DNA of 5,214 bases from NCBI GenBank assembly GCA_005885565.1, contig VAXK01000028.1, forward strand, positions 7,767 through 12,980. The letters run 5' to 3'. Below are positions 1-5,066 of this stretch, piece after piece; the stretch's first letter is position 1, and each line of letters opens with the position of its first letter. Both the position numbers and the translations under genes were made by a program. Below the pieces are notes generated by a model that was not told the origin of the DNA, did not search any database, and worked only from the letters and a program-made list of their open reading frames with translations. The stretch comes from Actinomycetota bacterium. GTDB taxonomy: Bacteria; Actinomycetota; Thermoleophilia; Gaiellales; Gaiellaceae.

Positions 1-309
1 GCCGATATCCAGGGCGACGTGAACGCGATCGCTAAAGCTCTCGAACCGATGGTGACGGCTACCCCGGGGCGCAACAGCGGTCTCGGCCTTTCGCTGACGC
101 GGTTTCTCTTGCGCCGCAACGGTGGGCAGTTAATGGTGCGATCTGGCCATGGCGCACTATATGCTGGAGCAGAGGAGAAGAGCGAGGAATGCCCCTCGCC
201 CTTCCCGGGTACGATCGTGATGCTGATGGCCCGCACCGATGCGGCGCTGGACATCAAAGGAGCATGGGATGACCTGTACACAGCCGGATACCGTGATGTC
301 GACCTTTAA
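1..309 (+). CDS. GHKL/HATPase ATP-binding protein, C-terminal part (5' end outside window)
   Basis: The frame is open from the first base and ends with TAA at 307-309, so only the last 102 residues are present. The visible part is the end of a histidine-kinase-like ATPase (Bergerat) fold. It has a lid-like stretch, then the G2 box with GLGLSLTRFLLRRNGG, then MVRSG, a charged loop, and a final strand PFPGTIVMLMAR. In this superfamily GLGL closes over the ATP phosphates and the xPGT strand closes the sheet. The N box and the DxGxG box would lie left of the window. No sensor, dimerisation or receiver domain can be judged. It overlaps by 41 bases the STAS-like gene that follows, an arrangement recalling SpoIIAB/SpoIIAA-type kinase and antagonist pairs. 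That the protein phosphorylates its STAS-like partner is inference. GC content is visibly lower than in the right half of the window, which suits an acquired segment. Confidence 0.82.
   Translation, partial: ADIQGDVNAIAKALEPMVTATPGRNSGLGLSLTRFLLRRNGGQLMVRSGHGALYAGAEEKSEECPSPFPGTIVMLMARTDAALDIKGAWDDLYTAGYRDVDL
256..262 (+). promoter_or_regulatory. Ribosome binding site of the STAS-like gene
   Basis: AAAGGAG lies inside the 3' end of the ATPase gene, six bases before ATG 269. It decides the start of the STAS-like gene and explains the 41-base overlap. Confidence 0.7.
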
Positions 310-574
310 GCTAAGCGACGAGCTCGGCACGGTTCTTGTTGGTCGCGTGCAGGCAGCCGAGCTTCGCGAGCGAATCGAGGAAGTCGCGCGAACCGGCGAG
401 ACGGTCGTCCTCGATTTCACGGACGTCATCGCTCTGTCGCCCTCGTTCGCTGACGAGGTCTTCGCGCGACTCGACCCAGCCCTGCTCGACTCTGGCCTCG
501 TGCAGTTCGAGAATCTCGATGAGGACCTCCTCGAGGTTGCCTCGTTCTTGCGTCGAGCGCGCGCGGCTTCGTAG
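269..574 (+). CDS. STAS-like domain protein (DUF4325 type)
   Basis: This 101-residue protein is a single STAS-like domain. Its core is the strand VVLDFTDVIALSPSFADEVF (residues about 47-66), which fits the DUF4325 signature of a hydrophobic strand, D-F, a short loop, S-F-A-D-E. In classical STAS anti-anti-sigma factors the phosphorylated serine sits in the matching loop, so a serine of SPS is a candidate phospho-acceptor; this is by analogy only. The ATG at 269 is chosen because AAAGGAG (256-262) lies six bases upstream; the frame is open further up to 239, but that start has no comparable site. A second ATG at 296 is a weaker alternative. The gene begins inside the end of the ATPase gene in another frame, so the two are probably translationally coupled. 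No membrane segment or signal peptide is seen. Its stop is 11 bases from the end of the convergent integrase pseudogene. Confidence 0.83.
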   Translation: MTCTQPDTVMSTFKLSDELGTVLVGRVQAAELRERIEEVARTGETVVLDFTDVIALSPSFADEVFARLDPALLDSGLVQFENLDEDLLEVASFLRRARAAS

Positions 575-585
575 TTACCGCACCT

Positions 586-1525
586 TCATCGCCCGAACCC
601 CGTAGCGGTCAGCCTCGCAGTTGCCGCTGCGCGGCCGTCCTCCGTCAGGCCCGCATGGATCGTCGCGGTGACGCGCGCGTTCGCGTGACGCGCGAGCGAT
701 GCGGCCTCGGCGAGTGAGCCACCCGATTCGAGGAGATTCGCGACGTAGCTGTGGCGAAGGTCGTGAAGGCCGACCGGCTCGCGGCCGTCTCCGTTCAGGC
801 CGGCGGCGTCACCGGCCGCGTGGAGCGCCCGGAGCGCGTTCCGGCGGCTCTGCGGCTTGCCGCGGCTCGTCACGAAGACGAGCGCGTCGGCGTGGACGCG
901 ACGCAGGGTCGACGCTCGCCTGGCGGGAGCGGTGCTCGCGCAGCTCGCGCGCCAGCGCGGGCAGGAGCGGGACCGTTGCGGCGCTCGCGGCGCTCTTGAC
1001 CGGGACGAGCTCGCCGTGGGCGCCGAGCTGCCCGGCGACGGTGACGGTGCCGGCGTCGAAGTCGACGTCGCGCCAGCGGAGGCCGAGCGCTTCCGAGATC
1101 CGCAAGGCGGCGAAGACGCACGCGACGATGACCGGGTAGAACGTCGGCCCGACGCGCGCGAGCCCCGCGGCGATCTCGTCCGCGCTCAGGTAGCGAGGCT
1201 CGGTCAGGCGCGCCGTGCCAGGGCGGTCGTCGCGGTCGAGGTCACGGACGGGGTTTCGCTCCGCGAGGCCTGACTTCACCGCGAAGCGGAAAAGGCCGCT
1301 CGCGATGCTGATGATTCCCGTCACGGTTGAGGGGGCGAGGCCCGCGACGCCGAGCTTGTCGACGAGCTTCCGCACGTCGGCCACGGTCACGTCCGCGATC
1401 GAGCGATGGCCGAGCTCCGGCTTGATCCACCGGGCGGGCGAGTGAACCGTGGCAACCGTGGCAACCCTCGGCGTGCGCTCGCGTTCGGCGCACCGTTCGC
1501 TCACCGGCCCGTTACGCCTAGCCAT
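586..1525 (-). pseudogene. Tyrosine recombinase (phage integrase), inactivated
   Basis: Two minus-strand frames together give one phage integrase. The first (from ATG 1525) holds the end of the core-binding domain (PELGHRSIADVTVADV onward) and the first half of the catalytic domain. There the first catalytic arginine is in AALRISEALGLRWRDVDF (R142, codon 1102-1100), and the catalytic lysine is probably in VPVKSAAS (K177). The second frame (to stop 586) holds HDLRH (His 765-763, Arg 756-754), the second histidine in LARHANARV (687-685), and a family-like end, LTATGFGR. Three defects are visible. The N-terminal arm-binding region and most of the core-binding domain are missing, only about 35 residues preceding PELGH. 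One extra C in a CCC run (906-908 on the plus strand) breaks the frame; removing it gives ...SVDLRRVHADALVFVTSRG, a natural join. The nucleophile tyrosine is a histidine (CAT, 657-655) in the family pattern ATxYAGLT. Such integrases insert elements into tRNA genes, and a tRNA fragment lies just upstream. An active integrase is very unlikely. Confidence 0.9.
1445..1462. repeat. 9-bp tandem duplication inside the integrase remnant
   Basis: Two perfect adjacent copies of AACCGTGGC (1445-1453 and 1454-1462), followed by a partial third copy (AACC). On the minus strand they encode VATVATV, immediately before the point where recognisable integrase homology starts. The repeat may mark the junction of the N-terminal deletion; that link is inference. 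Confidence 0.6.
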
Positions 1526-1556
1526 GCAGGTTTAGCGAACCCGGCCGAACGGGCGC

Positions 1557-1589
1557 GAACGGTCACTGGTTCGAGCCCAGTACCGCCCA
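1557..1589 (+). other. tRNA 3' fragment, probable attachment site (att) remnant
   Basis: A perfect T arm is visible: stem ACTGG (1565-1569), loop TTCGAGC (1570-1576), stem CCAGT (1577-1581). It is followed by a seven-base acceptor 3' strand ACCGCCC (1582-1588) and discriminator A (1589), and preceded by a variable-loop-like GGTC. A full gene would need GGGCGGT and a D arm near 1514-1540; neither is there, so this is only the 3' part of a tRNA gene. Tyrosine-recombinase elements use tRNA 3' ends as attB and leave a duplicated 3' fragment at the distal end. The integrase remnant starts 31 bases to the left, reading away from this site, as expected next to att. Given the plus orientation of the fragment, the intact tRNA should lie to the left, beyond the window, with the island in between. 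The tRNA identity cannot be set because the anticodon is absent. Confidence 0.72.
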
Positions 1590-1593
1590 TAGC

Positions 1594-1639
1594 CGCCGGA
1601 AAGTCCGGCGCCTTCGTCGCCATGACGACCTTTCCGGCG
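1594..1639. repeat. Inverted repeat / hairpin region beside the att fragment
   Basis: CGCCGGAAAG (1594-1603) is perfectly complementary to CTTTCCGGCG (1630-1639), giving a 10-bp stem with a 26-base loop; GTCG/CGAC (1616-1619, 1626-1629) can pair inside. An alternative hairpin, CGCCGGA (1594-1600) with TCCGGCG (1604-1610), has a 7-bp stem and 3-base loop. It lies directly after the tRNA 3' fragment and downstream of the minus-strand operon that ends at 1645. It could be a decayed tRNA terminator or a terminator for that operon, but no T run follows on either strand. Confidence 0.4.
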
Positions 1640-1644
1640 TCGGT

Positions 1645-2280
1645 CTAGCGCGGGTCGGCGCGGTCGATGTTCCAGTGCCGCGCGGCGCCGGCGAGCCACC
1701 CGGCACCATCGGGGCGGGGCGAGAGGACGAAGCGGGTGACCGCTCTCTGGCCCCCCTCGTGGTCGCCGTAGAGGATGTCGACGGTCAGCTCGTTCCCCGC
1801 ATCGACGGCCTCGCTGAGCACGGCGAACTCGGGCGCATCCGGATCGCGAAACGACCCTTGCCAGAACCCGACGTCGCCGGGCGGGAGATAGAGGTCGCGC
1901 GAGAGGTGTGTGAACTCCTCGATCTCGGCACGTGGGTCCCTGGCAAGCCGGCGCTCGGGATAGAGATACCAGCCGTGCAGAACGCCGATGCCGGAGCCGA
2001 CGTTGCGGAGCGACAGGCCGAGGTAGATCGCAGCAGGAGTGACCTCGACCGCGCCTCCGCCGCCGGGCGCAACGAGATGCTTCCCGTCGGCGAAGCGGAT
2101 CTTCTGCTGCGGGTCGTCGAGCCGCGACGGCACGAGCAGGGGTCGGAGCTCCGCGAGCAGGGACCGCTCCGCGGCGCGGGCGGCTCGATTCGCAGAGCGC
2201 ACGGAAGCGTACGTCGTCGCGGCCAGCGTCAACGTGCCGCCGGCGGTCGCCAACGACGAGATAGCCACCCAGTCGGCCAC
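1645..2280 (-). CDS. Single-pass membrane protein of unknown function
   Basis: The 211-residue product starts at GTG 2280 and ends with TAG at 1647-1645. Residues about 4-26 (WVAISSLATAGGTLTLAATTYASV) form one hydrophobic segment, followed by a basic, alanine-rich stretch (SVRSANRAARAAERSLL) that probably stays cytoplasmic. A soluble, beta-rich domain of about 165 residues follows, with LRPLLVPSRLDDP, LSLRNVGSGIGVLHGW, DVGFWQGSFRDPD and VDILYGDHEGGQRAVTRF. The sequence resembles a hypothetical-protein family I associate with Thermoleophilia-type actinobacteria; I know no function for it. The frame is open upstream to 2904, but that stretch overlaps the better supported DUF3761 gene and is arginine/proline-rich shadow sequence. 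GTG 2280, with a weak AGGG eight bases upstream, places the start 26 bases after the DUF3761 stop, so the two genes are probably one operon. GTG 2268, in the membrane segment, is a less likely start. Confidence 0.75.
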   Translation of the reverse strand: MADWVAISSLATAGGTLTLAATTYASVRSANRAARAAERSLLAELRPLLVPSRLDDPQQKIRFADGKHLVAPGGGGAVEVTPAAIYLGLSLRNVGSGIGVLHGWYLYPERRLARDPRAEIEEFTHLSRDLYLPPGDVGFWQGSFRDPDAPEFAVLSEAVDAGNELTVDILYGDHEGGQRAVTRFVLSPRPDGAGWLAGAARHWNIDRADPR

Positions 2281-2306
2281 GCCAGCGACCCTAGCGCTCG
2301 CCGCGA

Positions 2307-2861
2307 CTAGGGATGGTTGATCCAGCGGGCGACGCCTCCGTGGTACGAGCACGTGCCCGATGCATGCTCCGAATAGCTGTAGGTGCCGTCGACGCAGAGG
2401 GCGGTGGCGCCGGCTGGATCGCTCGACGGTCGGTGGATGCAGTGGCCCGACGAGTTCCTGTAGTAGTCGGATGGGCACGTACCGGAGGTGGGTGCGGTGG
2501 CCCCGGGAGCCGGGCTCCGGTTCCGGAGGTGTCTCGCCCCGGTGCCGGTGAGGTCGGTGATCGTCCAGCATTCGCCGCAGCTTCCCGTCGACCGGTAGCG
2601 CAGCCGGAATGCGATCCGGTCGTAGGTGCCCCCGCGACACCAAAACCGCTGCCAGTACCGATCGTGCCCGATGATCTTCGTCGCGCTCGAGCGATCGGGC
2701 GCGCACGCGACGCGCGCGATGTTGTGGAATCGCGCCCGGAGGTCGTGCTGAGCCTGTCCCCTCGTCGTGAGCCAGGCGTCGTTTGCCTGCGCCGTCGCGG
2801 GGATCGATCCGAGCCCTCCGACGAATGACACCGCCAGAGCCGCGGCGAGAGTTTTGCGCAT
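2307..2861 (-). CDS. Secreted cysteine-rich protein with C-terminal DUF3761 domain
   Basis: This 184-residue protein begins with a clear signal peptide, MRKTLAAALAVSFVGGLGSIPATAQA, cut after residue 26 (AQA). Residues about 27-115 form a little-known region with CAPD, FWCRGG and SCGECW, including a C-x-x-C at 95-98. A short proline/alanine linker follows. From about 129 the DUF3761 pattern appears: CPSDYYRNSSGHCIHRPSS, then GATALCVDGTYSYSEHASGTCSYHGGVARW. Eight cysteines in the mature part (53, 75, 95, 98, 129, 141, 156, 171) suggest disulfides outside the cytoplasm. DUF3761 has no function known to me. The ATG at 2861 is chosen for the signal peptide; no good ribosome site precedes it, but a promoter-like sequence ends 11 bases upstream, so the messenger could have a very short leader. 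It is likely the first gene of an operon with the membrane protein that follows. Confidence 0.85.
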   Translation of the reverse strand: MRKTLAAALAVSFVGGLGSIPATAQANDAWLTTRGQAQHDLRARFHNIARVACAPDRSSATKIIGHDRYWQRFWCRGGTYDRIAFRLRYRSTGSCGECWTITDLTGTGARHLRNRSPAPGATAPTSGTCPSDYYRNSSGHCIHRPSSDPAGATALCVDGTYSYSEHASGTCSYHGGVARWINHP

Positions 2862-2872
2862 GATGTTTCAAA

Positions 2873-2901
2873 GTCTTAGCGCGAGCGGCAACAAGCTTCA
2901 A
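2873..2901 (-). promoter_or_regulatory. Candidate promoter for the DUF3761 operon
   Basis: Read on the minus strand, TTGAAG (2901-2896) and TAAGAC (2878-2873) are separated by 17 bases, close to sigma-70-type -35 and -10 boxes. The -10 ends 11 bases before ATG 2861, so transcription would start only a few bases before the codon. This fits the absence of a clear ribosome site. The -10 matches the consensus in only three of six positions. Confidence 0.35.
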
Positions 2902-2926
2902 CATGTCGTTCCAAGGAGCGGTCAGC

Positions 2927-2955
2927 TTGGCGGAATGCGCAATACGTGCCAGGAT
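2927..2955 (+). promoter_or_regulatory. Weak candidate promoter for the plus-strand secreted gene
   Basis: TTGGCG (2927-2932) and CAGGAT (2950-2955) are 17 bases apart on the plus strand, about 30 bases before ATG 2986. Both are imperfect matches to sigma-70-type boxes. They lie beside the candidate minus-strand promoter in the same divergent intergenic region. Confidence 0.25.
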
Positions 2956-2985
2956 TCTGGGTATGGCCGGCGAATCGAGGGTGCT

Positions 2986-3489
2986 ATGAAGCGACTCGTC
3001 GTCCTAGGCGTGGCGCTTCTCGCCCTGTCCAGCTCGGCGGCCGCGGGCACCGATCGCCGCGCGACGCTCGCTGGCACCGCCGAGTGGTCCGACCTCTCGA
3101 CGCATGTCCACGGCACCTTCGCCGGCACGCTCGGCAGGGGGACCTACGACGGCACGCTCGACGGCGGTACGTCGTTCACCTCCGGCGACTGCGGTCCTGT
3201 GTGCGAGCCCGTCACCGGCTCGATCACCTTCACGTCGAAGCGCGGCAGCTTCAACGGCGTCGTCCGGCCGGGGAGCGTGGTCGCGCTCGTCGACATCGCG
3301 AGCAACTCGTGGCGGAACTTCACGCTCGCCCTCGACGTCGTCGGCGGAACCCGCGGCTACGCCCACGCGGACGGTTCGGTGCTGACGATCTCCTACTCCT
3401 CGGATTGGGCGCACTACGTCGACTTCGACACCCTCCAGTTCATCGACACGATCACCGATTCCGGAACGCTCAGCGGTAGCCTTCACTAG
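2986..3489 (+). CDS. Small secreted beta-rich protein, function unknown
   Basis: A 167-residue product with signal peptide MKRLVVLGVALLALSSSAAA, probably cut after residue 20. The ATG at 2986 is chosen because it starts the signal peptide and has GAGGG (2977-2981) just upstream; the frame is open further left but lacks export features there. The mature part is rich in Gly, Thr, Ser and short hydrophobic strands. It shows repeated GT-[FY]-x-GTL-x-x-G units (43-61: GTFAGTLGRG, then TYDGTLDGG), a C-x-x-x-C pair (69, 73), and a second half with LALDVVGGTRGYAHADGSVLTISY. This looks like a beta-barrel or beta-sandwich. The GGTRGYAHADG segment is reminiscent of allene-oxide-cyclase/dirigent-like barrels, but that is only a resemblance. 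I do not recognise the family with confidence. The next gene follows closely on the same strand, so they may be co-transcribed. Confidence 0.78.
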   Translation: MKRLVVLGVALLALSSSAAAGTDRRATLAGTAEWSDLSTHVHGTFAGTLGRGTYDGTLDGGTSFTSGDCGPVCEPVTGSITFTSKRGSFNGVVRPGSVVALVDIASNSWRNFTLALDVVGGTRGYAHADGSVLTISYSSDWAHYVDFDTLQFIDTITDSGTLSGSLH

Positions 3490-3514
3490 GACGAGGCACC
3501 ACGGCGCGGCGCTC

Positions 3515-4915
3515 GTGGTCGCAGCCGCGGCCGTCCTCGCCGGCTGCGGGTCGAGCTCGAAGCACGAGGCGTCGCCGCCCTACCGGCACTTCCACAGCCG
3601 GCCCGACCTGAAGCCCGCCGTCCTCCAGGGGACGCGACGTGTCGGCGCCACCGCGCCCGGCTACCTCTTCCTCGCGCCGAAGAAGAACGTCGCGCAGACC
3701 GGGCCGCTGATCGCCGACGACGACGGCGAGGTCGTCTGGTTCCACCCCGTGAAGCCGGGCGCGGCCGACTTTCGCGTCCAGCGCTACCGCGGGCGGCCCG
3801 TGCTCACGTGGTGGCAGGGCGTCTCGACGAAGGGAGTGGGGCGCGGGAAGTACGAGATCTTCGACAGCTCGTACCGGCGGATCGCCGAGGTGCACGCGGG
3901 GCACGGGCTCGCCGGCGACGAGCACGAGTTCCTGATCACCCCGCGCGGCACGGCACTCGTCACCGTCTACCAGAAGGTCCCGCAGGACCTGAGTGCGGTG
4001 GGCGGGCCGGGGAACGGCTTCGTCCTCGACGGCATCGTCCACGAGGTCGACGTCGCCACCGGCCGCGTGCTCTTCGAGTGGCACAGCCTCGGGAACGTCG
4101 CCCTGACCGAGTCGTACCTGACGAAGATGCCCAAGGACGCGTCGACGCCGTACGACTACTTCCACGTCAACTCGATCGAGCCGGGGCCGAACGACACGCT
4201 GATCGTCTCGGCGCGTCACACGCACGCCGTCTACGAGATCAGCAAGCGGACCGGAAGGATCGTGTGGCGGCTCGGCGGCAAGCGGAGCGACTTCCGGATG
4301 GGGCCGGGGACACGCGTCGCCTGGCAGCACGACGCGCGCCTGCACCCGGACGGCACGCTGACGATCTTCGACGACGGCGCCGCGCCCGCCGTAGAGAAGC
4401 ACTCGCGCGCGATCGTCCTGCGCCTCGACACGCACCGCATGACGGCGCGGCTCGTCCGCGCCTACGTCCACCCCGACGGACTGCTCGCCTCGAGCCAGGG
4501 GAACATGCAGGTACTCCGCAACGGACACGTCCTCGTCGGCTGGGGGAGCGAGCCGTACGTGACCGAGTTCAGCCGCGCCGGCAAGGTCGTCTTCGACATG
4601 CGCTTCAATCGCGGCGCCGACTCGTACCGCGCGTACCGCTTCCCATGGGTCGGCCATCCTGCGGACCGGCCCGCCCTCGCGGTGAAGCGCGGGAAGGGCG
4701 ACGACGTGACCGCCTACGCCAGCTGGAACGGCGCCACGCAGGTCCGGCGCTGGGCGCTTCTCGCCGGGCCCGACGACGCGCATCTGCGCCGCATCGCGGT
4801 CGCGCTCCGGAACGGGTTCGAGACGGCGATCGACGCGCACACGAAAGCGCCGCGGCTCGCGGTCGAGGCGCTCGACGCCGGCGGCCACGTTCTCGGCACC
4901 TCGCCCTCGCGCTAG
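3515..4915 (+). CDS. Arylsulfotransferase (ASST) family lipoprotein
   Basis: The 466-residue product, counted from GTG 3515, belongs to the ASST beta-propeller superfamily and fits Arylsulfotran_2 best. Known members of the superfamily transfer sulfate between phenolic esters through a catalytic histidine outside the cytoplasm. Visible motifs are DEHEF (His137), YFHVNSIEPGPNDTLIVSARH (His217, Asn219, Arg234), the strand GRIVWRLGG, and WQHDARLHPDGTLTIFDD (His272, the likely catalytic-histidine motif by comparison with AssT). Tryptophan-rich propeller strands surround them, and the last 70 residues (YASWNGATQVRRWALLAG onward) form a beta-sandwich-like C-terminal domain typical of actinobacterial members. 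A lipobox LAGC (Cys11) marks it as an exported lipoprotein. The start is uncertain. GTG 3515 leaves only ten residues before the cysteine and no positive charge, while in-frame codons just upstream read RTRHHGAAL, like a proper n-region, but offer no ATG, GTG, TTG or CTG. The substrate cannot be told; some family members may not be sulfotransferases. Confidence 0.86.
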   Translation: MVAAAAVLAGCGSSSKHEASPPYRHFHSRPDLKPAVLQGTRRVGATAPGYLFLAPKKNVAQTGPLIADDDGEVVWFHPVKPGAADFRVQRYRGRPVLTWWQGVSTKGVGRGKYEIFDSSYRRIAEVHAGHGLAGDEHEFLITPRGTALVTVYQKVPQDLSAVGGPGNGFVLDGIVHEVDVATGRVLFEWHSLGNVALTESYLTKMPKDASTPYDYFHVNSIEPGPNDTLIVSARHTHAVYEISKRTGRIVWRLGGKRSDFRMGPGTRVAWQHDARLHPDGTLTIFDDGAAPAVEKHSRAIVLRLDTHRMTARLVRAYVHPDGLLASSQGNMQVLRNGHVLVGWGSEPYVTEFSRAGKVVFDMRFNRGADSYRAYRFPWVGHPADRPALAVKRGKGDDVTAYASWNGATQVRRWALLAGPDDAHLRRIAVALRNGFETAIDAHTKAPRLAVEALDAGGHVLGTSPSR

Positions 4916-5066
4916 CCCTCCCTCTGGAAGTGGTCCTATCGCCCACCGCATGGCTGGGCTATAACGGCCAAATTGGTCTTGTAGTGCTGAAGACTGGTAT
5001 TGACCACCGGTCGGAACTGTGGTTGAGTCGGCCCGCCGCAAACGTCGCCCTGAAGGAGGCACCCAC
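4916..5066. other. Intergenic region before the GH18-like gene
   Basis: About 150 bases, visibly less GC-rich than the flanking genes. It contains a -10-like TATAAC (4960-4965) without a convincing -35. Two weak sigma-70-type pairs are also present: TTGGTC (4973-4978) with TGGTAT (4995-5000) at 16 bases, and TTGACC (5000-5005) with TTGAGT (5023-5028) at 17 bases. Short inverted repeats CCAA-A-TTGG (4968-4976) and GACC-ACC-GGTC (5002-5012) could be operator-like but are too short to claim. No terminator is obvious after the ASST gene. Confidence 0.35.
5053..5059 (+). promoter_or_regulatory. Ribosome binding site of the GH18-like gene
   Basis: AAGGAGG, a near-complete Shine-Dalgarno sequence, lies seven bases before ATG 5067. 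It is the strongest ribosome site in the window and fixes the start of the last gene. Confidence 0.85.

Noticed and set aside
586..873. Separate small functional recombinase
   Set aside because: It contains only the C-terminal half of an integrase catalytic domain, lacks the first catalytic arginine and the tyrosine, and joins the upstream frame after a one-base correction.
699..1273. Plus-strand open frames opposite the integrase
   Set aside because: Both have highly biased Arg/Ala/Gly composition, and the opposite strand carries clear integrase motifs.
1515..1589. Complete tRNA gene
   Set aside because: Only the T arm and 3' acceptor strand are present; no D arm, anticodon arm or matching GGGCGGT 5' strand is found at the right distance.
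2281..2904. Upstream extension of the membrane-protein frame to a start at 2904
   Set aside because: The extra part overlaps the DUF3761 gene, which has a signal peptide and recognisable domain; the extension is Arg/Pro/His-rich with no motif. A GTG start at 2280 fits better.
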